Positions 47,271 to 59,409 are shown, counted from the stretch's first letter. The stretch: 64,000 nt of DNA from Eriocheir sinensis (GCF_024679095.1 NC_066535.1:4756274-4820273); one strand, 5' to 3'. The notes: generated by a model not told the origin, from the sequence alone. Program-made: numbers and translations.

Positions 47271-48379
47271 TCAACTCGTGGCTCATATAATAATTTCTCA
47301 CGATAATTAACTTGGCTCACGGGAATTCATATTATTGTGTTTTAGCCTTTTCCATTCTTATTCACCAGCGCGTAACGATACAGTATTCAGACACCATCAG
47401 AACCTACCTTATGCTAAACTAGACGTACTGTGCGCTGATCCTAATGCTATATCTACTGTGCGCTGATCCTAAATTATACCTATATAGCTATATACTGTGC
47501 GTTGATCCTAAACTAAACCTACTCTAAGAGAGGCCCAACGCTGGATCTGCAGAGGCCTTCGTACCCTCAGGAGGTTACAAGTACAACCGACCTTGGGTTC
47601 AACGAACAGCAGTGTATCGAGGAAATTAATTAATGTGGTGTCGGAAGGAAGGGAGGGAAGGAGGGAGATGTCGCAGCCATGTTGTGTGAGTCCACGAGCC
47701 TTGAAGTTATTATCGCATCTGGTTTTGAAGTTTGAAGAAAAGAGAGAACGCGTCGAGTATATCGAAAAGGAAATTAAGCCAGCTCATTTAAGTTTGTTGT
47801 TGATAGAGGACGGTAAAACACATCTACTCACTCACCCCCTCTCACATAAACCAAGAGATAATAAAATGGAAAATGATGATAATGCTGCCAACAAAACGCT
47901 GCTCTCATCATGACAGAAAGAAGAGAACGTCGAAAAAAGGAGTAATCGAATTGTCCCAGAAATAGTGGGAAAGACGAAATAGCGTTCATGTCTGTTCTGT
48001 TTTGATCATTCTTGAATAAACAAACACAGACAGCATATACATTAGTCGTAGGAGCAGAGGAAAGAGGAGAGAGGGCAAGAGGGTAGAGGTTCACATCTGT
48101 TAGGGATGTCCGCTTTGCTGTGATCATTCCTAAAAGTAAACACACACAGACATATATTACAGACACGAAACACAGTTGGGAATTCATGTTCAAAGGCCAC
48201 TATATCCAATACGTTTGAACAATAGTAATATCTACTTTGTCTTAAACCTTCTTGGCCACTTCCCGCGTACATTTCATCGTTAACCTGAATTTAGCAAAGG
48301 AAGAAGAGAAGCAGGGACGGTCTGGCGGGCGGCAGAATACTTATTTGATAACATTTCCACGATACACTGAAAAAAGGGC

Positions 48380-48381
<2 letters not shown>
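47270..48381. other. Intronic sequence, no exon seen
   Basis: A threefold phrase CTGTGCGCTGATCCTAA..CTA occurs at about 47430-47520. A near-duplicate pair (CATTCTTGAATAAACAAACACAGACA at 48006 and CATTCCTAAAAGTAAACACACACAGACA at 48123) suggests an old local duplication of about 117 bp. Confidence 0.6.
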
Positions 48382-48445
<64 letters not shown>

Positions 48446-48460
48446 TTTTTTTTTTTTGCC
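48382..48460. repeat. (GA)n followed by poly-T
   Basis: 58 bp of GA, then T19. Confidence 0.96.
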
Positions 48461-48613
48461 ATCGTCCTTCTCCTTTCCCCGTTGATAAAATAACTCTCAC
48501 CCTCTTAAATCGAACATGTTAAGGCACTCAAGGGGATTCGTCGCCAGAGCATCAACGGCATCATTTCGGCCCCGGTTTATAGGAGATTTTGGTACTATTT
48601 AATATTTCCGATG

Positions 48614-48645
48614 ATGAGAGAGAGAGTGAGTGAGTGAGTGAGTGA

Positions 48646-48680
<35 letters not shown>

Positions 48681-48688
48681 TGTGAGTG

Positions 48689-48718
<30 letters not shown>
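48614..48718. repeat. (GAGT)n-(GT)n-(GTGC)n compound microsatellite
   Basis: GAGA, GAGT, GT, then GCGTGCGTGC in series. Confidence 0.95.
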
Positions 48719-48719
<1 letters not shown>

Positions 48720-49836
48720 CGTTTTTGTTGCTTCGTCAGTGTGGGCCGCCGATAGAAGCTGATTAGGGTCGTCAGCGTGAGGCGTCTCGTGGCACTGTCG
48801 GCCGTCATCCATCCTCATCAAGCGGCCGGCTCGTGCTCGCCCCTCGCAGTACGTTGTTTTGTCACCCAGCGGCCCCTCAGTCCCTTACAATAAGATTATC
48901 TCTATTTCGCGCTCTCGCTCGCTGTCTCTTGATTTCATTTAGCTGTGCCATAGTCAGCATTTCACTTGATATAATTCACGTGTTATAATTCGTCACCTCC
49001 TCGGGAGTGACAGTTCTTAGACGACGTTTGCTGTTTATATTCTACCGAATGTTTACTTCAGAAATGTATTATAAGTAAGTAATTTAAGCTTCCGGCAGCA
49101 GTTTTAAGGAAGGGCGGGCGTCCACAACTAGCGGCAGCCGTAACCTGCCAAGTGTAGGCGCTGCGAGTGTCCGCGACGGTACGGAGAAAGTCAGTTTCGA
49201 ACCTTGGCCTGGAGAGAATTTAGCGTTGGTCGTACAGACTGTGTTGTTGTTCTGCTTTCATCATAGGTCAAACGATTTTTTTTTATATATACAATGTCCA
49301 ATCAAAGAAGAAGAAAATCTTTAGAAAGTTTGCAAGTGCATTCAGATATCTGGTGGAAAGTTTTGGTAATTACAGTCAGACTGATTTGCATGCACCCCCG
49401 GCACGGCGGCCCGGCGGAGCGCGGCGCGAGGGGGAGCTCCCTCACATGAGAACTTCCGGAGTTGCACTGCAGCTACGCGACAACGGAAAACAAATTTTAA
49501 AGCTTAGATTAGTAACTTTCCACTCACGGTGACACCCTGAGAGTGTAAGGAGAATAATACCTCCCCAGGCCCGTCCAAAAGAACAAACAGCATTCCAACA
49601 CGCGGGGCCAACAGCTTACTGTATATAGCCATTGGAATCTCTCTGGCTTAAGGCCCCGCCAAGGCAGTCCGCCTCGGCCCCCGCTGCTATCGGCCGGATG
49701 GACGGGGCTAAAGCTGAAGGCTCCTTTCTCGCCGGAAACGGAGGGCGGCCAGGGTGAGGGACAGGGAAAACGGAACGGAACACTGTGTTACATACAGGCA
49801 TTTGACATGCGTGTTAGTCACAGAGACGTGGACTCT

Positions 49837-49838
<2 letters not shown>
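48719..49838. other. Intronic sequence with GC-rich pockets, no exon seen
   Basis: GC-rich pockets at 49395-49440 (GCACGGCGGCCCGGCGGAGC) and 49650-49760. No frame is recognised. Confidence 0.55.
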
Positions 49839-50160
<322 letters not shown>

Positions 50161-50500
50161 CACATAGTTTATAGGTTAGGAGAAGGTAGATGCGCTTGGA
50201 TATTTATTGGGACAGAGCAAGGTACTCTCTCTACCTTGGGGCAGAGCAGGTCGGGGCTGGTGATGCTGCACGGCGCTGTGCGGGGCCGTGCGGGGCGGGG
50301 CGAGACGGGACAGGCCGGGCCGGACCGCTGTGCAGAATCTGTACATGTCGTTCGTTCTGTCGTTCGTAGCTTCCCCTAGGCACACGCTCCTTAATAAACT
50401 GGGCCCTAAATCATTAACACGGTAAAGCTTGTATCGTCAAATATGACCGGTCGTAGTAAACCTTTGCTCGGTGTGTGCTGCGTGGTAGATGCTGCTGCAC

Positions 50501-50501
<1 letters not shown>

Positions 50502-50536
<35 letters not shown>

Positions 50537-50562
50537 ATGTGTGCGTGCGTGCGTGCGTGCTT

Positions 50563-50633
<71 letters not shown>

Positions 50634-50654
50634 CGTGTGCGTGCGTGCGTGCTT

Positions 50655-50721
<67 letters not shown>

Positions 50722-50727
50722 TGTGTC
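50502..50727. repeat. (GT)n with two GCGTGCGTGC interruptions
   Basis: GT runs separated at about 50536-50566 and 50632-50656 by near-identical GTGCGTGCGTGC..TTACGTGTG segments. These indicate internal duplication of the array. Confidence 0.96.
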
Positions 50728-50930
50728 GCACTGGCGGGCGGCGGCCTGCGGTACACCTGCTGTCCATACACTCGGCTGCTGCTTGCACTGTATGTTGTCA
50801 CCTGTAGCTGTCTCGAGTGTTTCTCAAGTAGTGTAGATCTTTTGTTTTGTTTTTCACATATATTTCAGTTTTCTACCCTTCTTTTAAAGACCCCAAAAAA
50901 AGTTCAATGTTCATTTTCTACCGTTTCCAG

Positions 50931-51027
50931 GAGTTGGAACTCAGAATTGAGACTCAAAAACAGACACTCGCGGCGCGGGACGAAAGCATCAAGAAACTGC
51001 TAGAGATGCTGCAGCAGAAAGGAATAG
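50931..51027 (+). CDS. brp: brp exon: [25 protein letters not shown] (family hallmark)
   Basis: The acceptor ctaccgtttccag is followed by 32 codons plus one base, ending GGA ATA G|GTAAGT. The peptide is [20 protein letters not shown] followed by [12 protein letters not shown], phase 0 in and phase 1 out. This is the most conserved signature of ELKS/CAST/ERC/Bruchpilot proteins, nearly identical in flies and mammals as remembered, and it fixes the gene identity. It is the fixed upstream partner of two competing downstream exons (52508 and 53742), both of which supply GC or GT to complete the Gly codon. A 371-bp (TA)n array starts 54 nt after the donor. Confidence 0.96.
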
Positions 51028-51080
51028 GTAAGTTACCCCTCGATTTATGCTCATGCAGTTCAATGTTGTTAGTTGTATTA

Positions 51081-52507
<1,427 letters not shown>

Positions 52508-52563
52508 GCAAGGAGGAGGAGCGGGCCATGATGCAACAGATGCAGGCCGTTTTTCAGAAACAG
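52508..52563 (+). CDS. brp: brp alternative exon, fly-type: KEEERAMMQQMQAVFQKQ
   Basis: The acceptor ccactatatttcag is followed by 56 nt: GC completes Gly from the previous exon, then 18 codons, KEEERAMMQQMQAVFQKQ, ending AAA CAG|GTGCTG, phase 1 to phase 0. Fly Brp has KEEERQMFQQMQAMAQKQ here, followed directly by LDEYRLEIQRRDQE (from memory). That is exactly what results if this exon splices to 59242 (LEESRLEIQKRDQE). The donor is weak beyond +2. The frame downstream of the donor stays open for dozens of codons but has no family similarity, so the border is set by homology and phase. Inclusion excludes 53742 by reading frame. Confidence 0.9.
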
Positions 52564-53741
52564 GTGCTGCTTTCCTGGTCTTGTATTTGCTATTATTACT
52601 TACTATTATATGTTTCTTTATTATTACTATCATCACAACTATGTCCGATACAGTATGGCTGTCACGGTGGTCGGGGGAGAGTGATGAGTCGTCCAGAGGT
52701 AGTAGCCTCGACGCGGCGGGGCAGAGAGTAAATATCCCAGCCACCCCGGCACCCGCACCTCACTGACTCAAAGCTCGTGTCTCATAGCTAACCAACGACA
52801 CTCTTGATTCTGTCCACAACTTTAATGACCCTGGCACTTCTTTTACTTCTCACCGTCTTTCCCTGAGTGACTCCTTCTTCTTGGTGAAGTGGCAGTAACT
52901 TTCGCTTTGGACAAGGTCAAGAGTAATTTTTAACACTTCTTACTTGAGCTTCCGTAACTGACTGACTGCCTTTGCTTCTCACCTTGAGCACCTGTGGAAG
53001 TGCAGCAATTCATTCACGCTACTTATTTTCTTTGTGGTGTCACGTTCCTGTATGTCATCGCCCCTCACGTCCCCCGACCCACCGCCACGCCCCCCTTGGT
53101 TCCAGCTGTGTCCCTGTATCAGCCTGCCGTTTGTTGACGCCCCTCAACTCTTTGGGGCATCCTTGCTGCCTCAGAATCCTTACGTGCTCGAGAACTTATG
53201 AATAACTTCTCATAAACCTTGATAAGATAGGCAAAATGACAAGTATCCAGCAGTAAGGATTCGCAGAGATTTGCACCCAAAAAGTTGTGGGTCCCAGGGC
53301 GTAGATTGGGGCGGGGCAAGGGAAGCGGGCTGGACAAAATCACCCCAACCCCGGCAAGACTGACTGACGGGGGGCAAGTCTTCCTGTGTCACCTTATCTT
53401 GTCCGAGGCTGACCCGCCTTGGCTCATGATAATGTGTTCAAATACACTGTTTCAATGTTTTCATATATCACTGTTCAAAATAATCTACTGGTATATGTGA
53501 ACCTGATGGCGTAGATACACGTCCAGTTACTGACGACCTCAAGTTCTCCTTCACATCCCTAACCCTTCATGTCCCTCCCGCCCCTCCCGCCCTGAATAGG
53601 AGGGTGAGGTTGGCCGGCCCGGCGTCCCCCCCCGACCCCCACCCCTCCCTCGTAGGCTAGTGACAACGTGTGGCCGTGCTGTGTCGACCGTAGCGCCCGC
53701 CTCTGTCACATGATTGATGGCGCTGTTGCATGTTGTTATAG
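52564..53741. other. Intron between the two phase-equivalent exons 52508 and 53742
   Basis: 1.18 kb of unique sequence with C-rich runs at about 53625-53650. No repeat array and no further exon are recognised. Confidence 0.6.
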
Positions 53742-53878
53742 GTGATAAAAATATAGATGAGGAAGGGTCAGTAGAGTTGGAACAAACGCGAGCGCGCCTT
53801 GTGGAGACCCAGAATGAGCTGGACCGTTTGAGGGAAACTCTGTGCCACCGAGAGGAGGACTGTGAGAAGCTCCGCCAG
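53742..53878 (+). CDS. brp: brp alternative exon, vertebrate-ERC-like coiled coil (DKNIDEEGSVELEQTRARL..)
   Basis: The acceptor cgctgttgcatgttgttatag is followed by 137 nt: GT completes Gly, then 45 codons DKNIDEEGSVELEQTRARLV..ETQNELDRLRETLCHREEDC..EKLRQ, ending CGC CAG|GTGAGT. Phase is 1 in and 0 out, the same as exon 52508, so the two cannot both be used without a frameshift. The hydrophobic heptad pattern (L..TRARLVETQNELDRLRETL) is coiled coil. Position and pattern match the vertebrate ERC stretch after LEMLQSKG (HVHHLESLLEQKEKENSMLREE, as remembered), which the compact fly form lacks. It continues in frame to 57304 (EKLRQ|EALEVAERL). Confidence 0.84.
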
Positions 53879-55089
53879 GTGAGTAGCGATTATAAACGTC
53901 CCTTGGGGTGGCGGGTCGGGCACCTCCACCCTCCCTGCGTGTGTGGGTGTGGGTGGTTGGGTGTGGGTGTGTGAGAGTGCGTGTGCGTGTAAAAGACCAC
54001 TGAGTGGGAGAGGGAAGAAGGGAGGGTAGCAAAATCATGGAGTGCAAGGATGAGGGAGGGGGGAGGGCAGCCCGACCCGCGCCCTTGTGGTCCGCCGTCA
54101 ACAGCAGCCGCCCGGGCAGCGAGTCCCCCGCCCCCGCCAGCCTGGTCACCCCCACCTGCGCCGCCGCCCACGCCCAGCACATCCGGCTTAACCCGCCTCA
54201 CTCCGAGCTCTTGTTCCGTTGACTTGCCTCAGCTGGAAGTCGTGGGATTCGATGCACACAACGAAATATGATTCAATCGACTATTGTTAGTCAACCAGCT
54301 TTCATTAATTATTGGTAACTGTTCAAATACTAGTCACTGATCAGTCTCACTATTATTCACTATTTGATCATGAGAATCAGTCAAACAAAGCTAAATGAAC
54401 CACTTCCTTGGCTGGGTCTGATGACCTGTTGACAGACAGACTAGGTGCCGTTGCCGCGTCCGTGGTGAGGGATGCCAAGTGCCCGGGTATAGGTAGACTC
54501 CTGCCCGGGGTAAAGTAGACTGTACCCGAGTATCAAACCTCATACCTTGCTAGATCAAGGAACCAGTTAACCCTATAGAGTAACTAGAGCTAGAGAGGGC
54601 CGGGGTCGCCACGCGCCCGTGGCGAGGGCCATCCGCCTGGCCCTGCCTCGGGCTCTTGTCGACCCCGGACCCGAACCTGCCGGAGTAGAGCCAAGACCTT
54701 CCTCTGTAGTAGTAGAAGCCATCATGGGGAAGCTCGCCCAAGGCCCAGACGCGTCACACAGTAAGGTTCACCCACCCATTCGAGCCCTCGAACGCCAGGA
54801 GCCACACCATGACAGATATCGAAGTACAATATGTCATTTTCCTCCTTGCCAGTGGGAGGTTTCACTTTTGTATACTTACGACTGTGCAGCCTTCCCTCTG
54901 GCCTCTGCCGCAAGAGAACGAGTGTCTGGGGTGTGACTGTGGATGTCTCTCGGCCGGGCAGTCTTCCCCAGGGTGTAGCTTTGTGTACTCGGGTATACGT
55001 AGACTTAGGCTGCCAAGCCCTCCTACCACTAGACTCCCAGAGAAGCATTAACTTACTACTTTCTTGCTTTACTTACTTATCAGCTTACT
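53879..55089. other. Intron; unexplained GC-rich open stretch at 54080-54222
   Basis: The frame AVNSSRPGSESPAPASLVTP to HSELLFR then TGA at about 54091-54222 looks protein-like, but its only upstream AG is preceded by purines, so no exon is called. 54480-54530 and 54975-55020 share CGGGTATA.GTAGACT phrases. Confidence 0.5.

Positions 55090-55153
<64 letters not shown>
55090..55153. repeat. (CA)n microsatellite, 5' flank of SINE
   Basis: Pure CA, 64 bp. Confidence 0.97.
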
Positions 55154-55157
<4 letters not shown>

Positions 55158-55444
55158 GTATAGTGGTCAGCGCATTCGGCTCACAACCGAGAGGTCTCGG
55201 GTTCGATTCCCGGGTGGAGTAGAGACGGATGGACAGTCTCCTTTAGTCCGTGACCACTGTCCACTCAGCAGTTAATGGGTACCGGGTGACAGTCGAGGTT
55301 GGTGTCACACCTTCAGGGGGGGGGGGGGGATAATGTTAGGTTCCAGCCGTACCCAAAGATCCGTCACTTGAGCTCTAAGCTCATACGGGGAGAGTGCCAT
55401 GGATGGCGATCACGAGTTCCGTGCGTGATCAGACCATGGTAAAT

Positions 55445-55445
<1 letters not shown>
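55154..55445 (+). mobile_element. tRNA-derived SINE
   Basis: A pol III A-box-like AAGTATAGTGG lies at 55156-55166 and a perfect B box GGTTCGATTCC at 55200-55210. Between them an anticodon arm is visible (TTCGG CTCACAA CCGAG, CAC-type loop). The 5' acceptor strand is lost in the (CA)n and the 3' side does not pair, so it is not a working tRNA. A body of about 220 bp follows (CAGCAGTTAATGGGTACCGG, a G14 run, CTTGAGCTCTAAGCTCATACGG). It is flanked by (CA)n on both sides. Pol III transcription would be typical for the class. Confidence 0.85.

Positions 55446-55495
<50 letters not shown>
55446..55495. repeat. (CA)n microsatellite, 3' flank of SINE
   Basis: Pure AC, 50 bp. Confidence 0.97.
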
Positions 55496-55498
<3 letters not shown>

Positions 55499-56210
55499 TT
55501 GAAGACTGACGAAAATGCTTCCTAGTAGACACCCTCCCCCAATTCTTCTTAATTTAGGATCCTTGCTTTGAGGTGGACCCTCGATACCTGTTGTATGATT
55601 AGTTGTCTCAGTTCCCGCTCCTCTACTTCTCCCTTGAGAATAATTCACTGATTAAAACTAACAGAATGAGTGCCTGAGTTGGTGTCTGTGCTAGTTCTTT
55701 TTTCCAGTCCTTTAATGACACGAGAATGTACACTCAGCTATGCAGTATTGTTTATTTTGTCCTTACATCAAGATTTTTGTATAAATGGAATAGGACTTTC
55801 CTTTTCAAAGGCTGAACTTTAATTTTGTTTAGTTAAGGAATATGTCATTTATTTAAAAAGTAAATAAGTTATATTATTAACGTCAACCAAATCCTCTATA
55901 AAGAATATAATTTTTAACCTCTGCTGACGCTTTTGTTAATGATAGACATATATTTGTCTCTGACTCTGAGGGGTAAATAGTTTTAGCTGTTAACTTTGAT
56001 TTAGACGTATTCTTCTTGACTGTGCGTTACGTCACCACCTGCTACACTAGAGGCTTGACTTGTAGATCACCTCTTTGGCCCTTGAGTTGCACTGTACCAC
56101 CGTGAGGGAACTCTTCTTCTCTCAGAATTATGGAATACAAGAACTTGTGTGCGTCTGCATGCATGTGATTGTGACTCTTGGCGTGGGCTGAACGACTGTT
56201 TGTCTGGCCA

Positions 56211-56246
<36 letters not shown>

Positions 56247-56919
56247 CAGAGGAAACAGAACAAAACAGGAGTCAGTACGACTGTCCTCCATTATAGTTGT
56301 CATCATGATCATTGTTGTGATCAGAAAACTCTTTCGCTTCTCGCTGTCGTTGCTGCAACCTGCATGAACCGTTTGTTCAGTCATTCAAGTTTTGGAGTTT
56401 GCTACACCATAGCTGTTGTTAGTGTTTGTATGTGTGTACGTGTGCGTTTGTGTATGACAGTTATCTGTGAAGCAGGCAACTTTATGGGGTCCCAGCTGCT
56501 GCGGATCACAGGCGTGGGGCCGCAAGGTCAGCGGGGCATATTTCAGGGGGTCACGGCCGACGCAAACAGTTCCCTGGTAACTGGAGCCATGGCCATCTGG
56601 CTTGATTTAAACATACATGGCTCGCAGCCGAACATCGGCCTCGGGGGGACCGGCAGCCTCCCGAGGGCGAGAGTCCTCAGTCCACCTGGCTGGGACCCCT
56701 CGACATGTGGTCATGAGTCCAGTGCTGCGGGAGCTGTGAGGTGACCCCAGTTGGTTTATTCACTGTGAGGTGACCCCAGTTGATCCAGAGAGTTGTGTGG
56801 CGTCTATGAATGTAGTATTGGTGGTGATGGTGGCGGTGGTTGAATGTGAATGCAAGTGGCCTTCATTAGTGTTAAGTGTGATGAGCACTGTGACACTTCC
56901 TCTCCCCTCCTTCCTGTAG
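55496..56919. other. Intron; (GA)n at 56216-56243 and an unassigned open stretch at 56460-56745
   Basis: The frame ending 56744 contains GSQLLRITGVGPQGQRGIFQ and is not low-complexity, but it has no convincing acceptor or donor and no recognised family. GTGAGGTGACCCCAGTTG is duplicated at about 56738 and 56765. Confidence 0.5.
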
Positions 56920-57087
56920 CGCAAGAACAAGTCGCTCCCCGACCTCACAACAATATCTGATTGTCGGTTACCCCGCAGTTTTACACTTGGCTTACAATCT
57001 GTAATTGATATCGGTCATATTGATAGCCCAGGGAAGCAGGACAGATCTGAACACCTGGTGACCGTAACATTCATGACAAACAGGTGA
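56920..57087 (+). CDS. candidate alternative terminal exon (RKNKSLPDLTTISDCR.., 55 codons then TGA)
   Basis: After a good acceptor (cctctcccctccttcctgtag) phase 0 is open for 55 codons, starting RKNKSLPDLTTISDCRLPRS and ending VTVTFMTNR then TGA. It can follow any phase-0 upstream exon (53742 or 52508) and would then terminate the protein before 57304. A possible internal donor (AACAG|GTGAAC at 57084) would leave phase 2, which no following exon accepts. I see no AATAAA close behind the stop. The peptide is not low-complexity, and KSLPDL is reminiscent of phosphosite motifs in scaffold proteins, but I do not recognise it. It could be a chance open stretch. Confidence 0.33.
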   Translation, partial: RKNKSLPDLTTISDCRLPRSFTLGLQSVIDIGHIDSPGKQDRSEHLVTVTFMTNR

Positions 57088-57303
57088 ACAAAAGCTTACC
57101 TTGTCACTCATAGGTCAGACCCACAATCATGATTCTGGGTCACAGCTTTGTCGGAGCTGATCTCTGTGACAATCAGACGTTGGCGTGTTATGTGAGAGCG
57201 GGCAGTGTGCTGGCCGCGTAGTGTGCGGCGGTAGTGGTGCCTGCGGGTGTTGGAGTGAGCGGCTGTGGCTTGGGGTTGACCGGGTGTGGGTGTATGGCTG
57301 CAG

Positions 57304-57657
57304 GAGGCTCTGGAAGTGGCGGAGCGGCTGCGTCGCGAGCACGACCATAGCTTCGGGGGGCCGTGGGGGCTCAACGGCCCTGCTGCTGGTGACGCCGGTA
57401 CCTCGGCCACTCTGACGGCGCTGCTGGAGACCAAGGACGCGCGTATCCTTTCGCTGGAGCGTGAAGTGGCACTCCTGGAGGGGGAGGTGGCTATGGCCAG
57501 GGAATCGGGAGGGGCGGGCCTTGGCGGGGTCCTGGTTGGGGGTGGCCTGGCCGGCTCCCGCTGGGGCTCCCGCGCCTCCTTAGTCACCCCGCCACCCACC
57601 GATGACTCACGCCTCCTCCAGGTGCTGCAGGAGCGGGAGCGCAAAGCTAAATCGCAA
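57304..57657 (+). CDS. brp: brp exon: coiled coil plus Gly-rich linker (EALEVAERL..LLETKDARILSLEREV..)
   Basis: The acceptor gggtgtatggctgcag is followed by 118 codons, phase 0 to phase 0, ending TCG CAA|GTAAGT. Residues 1-15 form coil (EALEVAERLRREHDH). Residues 16-36 are Gly/Pro/Ala-rich. Residues 37-66 are coil (TALLETKDARILSLEREVAL LEGEV), matching vertebrate ERC KALQTVIEMKDSKISSMERGLRDLEEE in position and heptads. Residues 67-90 are a glycine-rich spacer (AGLGGVLVGGGLAGSR). Residues 91-102 are SLVTPPPTDDS-like, with Ser/Thr-Pro sites. Residues 103-118 return to coil (LLQVLQERERKAKSQ). It follows 53742 and precedes 59242 in frame. It could also follow 52508, since all are phase 0. The exon is strongly GC-rich. 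Confidence 0.87.
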
Positions 57658-58037
57658 GTAAGTCGAGGCTGCCTGGGCTGTGACGTCACAAGGTGCCGCC
57701 AGACCGCGCACTGCTCAGCCTCGTCCGCTCCTGCCAGGGTGCCGAGACCCCTCCGCGTTATGGTTTCGATCATGTCATGCCAAGGACTTGTAAGATTGCC
57801 ACAAAAAAGTGTTGAGGATGGGTCAAGGGCGTCGTGGCTGCAGCAGCGAGGGGCGTGGCGGCCTTGTGTTGCCGTGTGACGTCACGGGCCTCCAGGAAGC
57901 TGGTAGTGACTGTCCCAGTGATGCCGGAGGAAAATTACAAGAAAAGACGCGTATACTTACATAAATGTTAATTGAACCCCTTATGAAAAAAAAGTCGCGT
58001 TGATCACTTTTCTTGCAATTTTTGCTTCCTGTATTAG
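57658..58037. other. Intron after exon 57304 with two TGACGTCA palindromes
   Basis: TGACGTCA occurs at 57681-57688 and 57877-57884. No exon is seen. Confidence 0.6.
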
Positions 58038-58106
58038 GTTCCTAAAGATGACACTTGCCCTGGGGCAATTGTACGAAATAACTTGATAGGCAATAATTGC
58101 TCGGAG
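58038..58106 (+). CDS. brp candidate 69-nt cassette exon (VPKDDTCPGAIVRNNLIGNN..)
   Basis: The acceptor ttttgcttcctgtattag and the near-perfect donor GAG|GTAAGT enclose exactly 23 open codons coding VPKDDTCPGAIVRNNLIGNN then CSE. Entry and exit phases are both 0, as needed between 57304 (phase 0 out) and 59242 (phase 0 in). The peptide has two cysteines and Pro/Gly/Asn and would break the coiled coil. I do not know it from Brp or ERC. Exact length divisibility, open frame, phase match and good splice signals together favour a real cassette exon, but no homology supports it. Confidence 0.45.
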
Positions 58107-58648
58107 GTAAGTCACCCATCCCTGTGGTCTTGTCTGTCTTCCTGCATGATTTACACAGTTTCTTGGCTCACAGTCTAAGAGACTGATACGCCACACACAC
58201 CCAGTGTCTGCTAGAAATAAGCATGCAAGTCTGGGTAACTCAACTGCAGGCACGATGGAGATTTTGCTTGCTAATTAAGCGTTCTAGCCTGTTGATGGTT
58301 GCCTGTTGGTGGAGCTTAGGGGAGGCGAGAGGAGGGGAGAGGGAGGAAGGGAACCTCGTTAGATCGAGCAGCATCCTCCCTCTCTCCTCCTCTGCCTCCA
58401 ATGTCCTTTGGTGTTACTCTCATGAGCGTCAGAAGGTTCTCACTCTCCCTGTGTTGGATTAACAAAACAATTCCTCTTTTTCATTTAGCCTAGACAACAC
58501 CTCCCACAGGTCTTGTGTGTTTCAGTAGTGCTTTTGTAGAAAGTGTGAACATCAAATTAGATATTTTCTTCACATTTTTAAATAAATATTTTTTAGGGGT
58601 AGATTTTTTCTTTTTCTGTACTTGAAAAAGTGTTTAGCGTGTATACGT

Positions 58649-58707
<59 letters not shown>

Positions 58708-59038
58708 CGCGTGCGCGCGCCAGTGAGGAATACTGAGAGTTGTCAAGATAAATGTTTTTTGGCCAGGATGCCATACATTTTTTTCAATAAGCAACGCAAA
58801 ATATTTTATTCCTAGTCATATCTGCTACGTGTAGGTGGTCACCCAAAGACTCATTAGCCGCGGGATCATATTTTAGATGGGATTTTTTTCTATATTGGAA
58901 ACCAAAAAATATATATATATCCTGATTTTTTTTGTTTTTGTTTTTGTTTTTGTTTCATGCTACTATTTAACTTTTATGCAAATATAATGTAGTTTTGTTT
59001 TTATTGACTATATTTTGGAGTTTTCTTTCGATCAGTTA

Positions 59039-59101
<63 letters not shown>

Positions 59102-59241
59102 CCCAGTCAGCACCTGTAGTGTACGCGACCATCACCTTTGTGCCCCTCGCCACATGCTTGTAGTTCTGGCCTGGAGCTTTGACCTCATGAGTGCTGCCTG
59201 AGAACGGCACCGCTAACGTTTTTTCTCCCCTCGCGGTGTAG
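58107..59241. repeat. Intron with two (GT)n arrays (58653-58706 and 59043-59099)
   Basis: Both GT arrays are pure and lie within 600 bp of the acceptor of exon 59242. The rest is AT-rich, with (TTTTTG)n at about 58928-58955. Confidence 0.9.
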
Positions 59242-59409
59242 CTGGAGGAGTCCCGGTTGGAGATCCAGAAGAGAGATCAGGAAATCCTTGCGCTGTCTGC
59301 GAAGATGAAGACCTTGGAGGAGCAGCACTCCGACTACCAGCGCCATATCACCGTGCTGAAGGAGTCTCTGTGCGCCAAGGAGGAGCACTACAACATGCTT
59401 CAGGCTGAC
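59242..59409 (+). CDS. brp: brp exon: LEESRLEIQKRDQEIL..YQRHITVLKESLCAKEEHYN
   Basis: The acceptor tttttctcccctcgcggtgtag is followed by 56 codons, phase 0 to phase 0, ending GCT GAC|GTGAGT. The peptide starts LEESRLEIQKRDQEILALSA, continues KMKTLEEQHSDYQRHITVLK and ends ESLCAKEEHYNMLQAD. Fly Brp carries almost the same sequence (KMKTLEEQHQDYQRHIAVLK, ESLCAKEEHYNMLQTD, from memory). This marks the protein as arthropod Bruchpilot rather than vertebrate ERC (KESLTAKEQRAAILQ). It is the common acceptor for both isoform types. The next family segment (VEEMRARLEEK) was not found in the remaining 4.6 kb and must lie beyond the window. Confidence 0.96.

Noticed and set aside
54081..54222. Possible GC-rich exon with ASLVTPT
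   Set aside because: The only usable acceptor is preceded by a purine-rich tract, and a stop follows without a donor. Kept as a finding, not a feature.
55154..55222. Functional tRNA-Val (CAC)
   Set aside because: The acceptor stem is missing on the 5' side and SINE body sequence follows.
56178..56744. 188-codon frame with GSQLLRITGVGPQGQR
   Set aside because: It runs across a (GA)n tract and has no initiation context, no splice borders and no recognised family.
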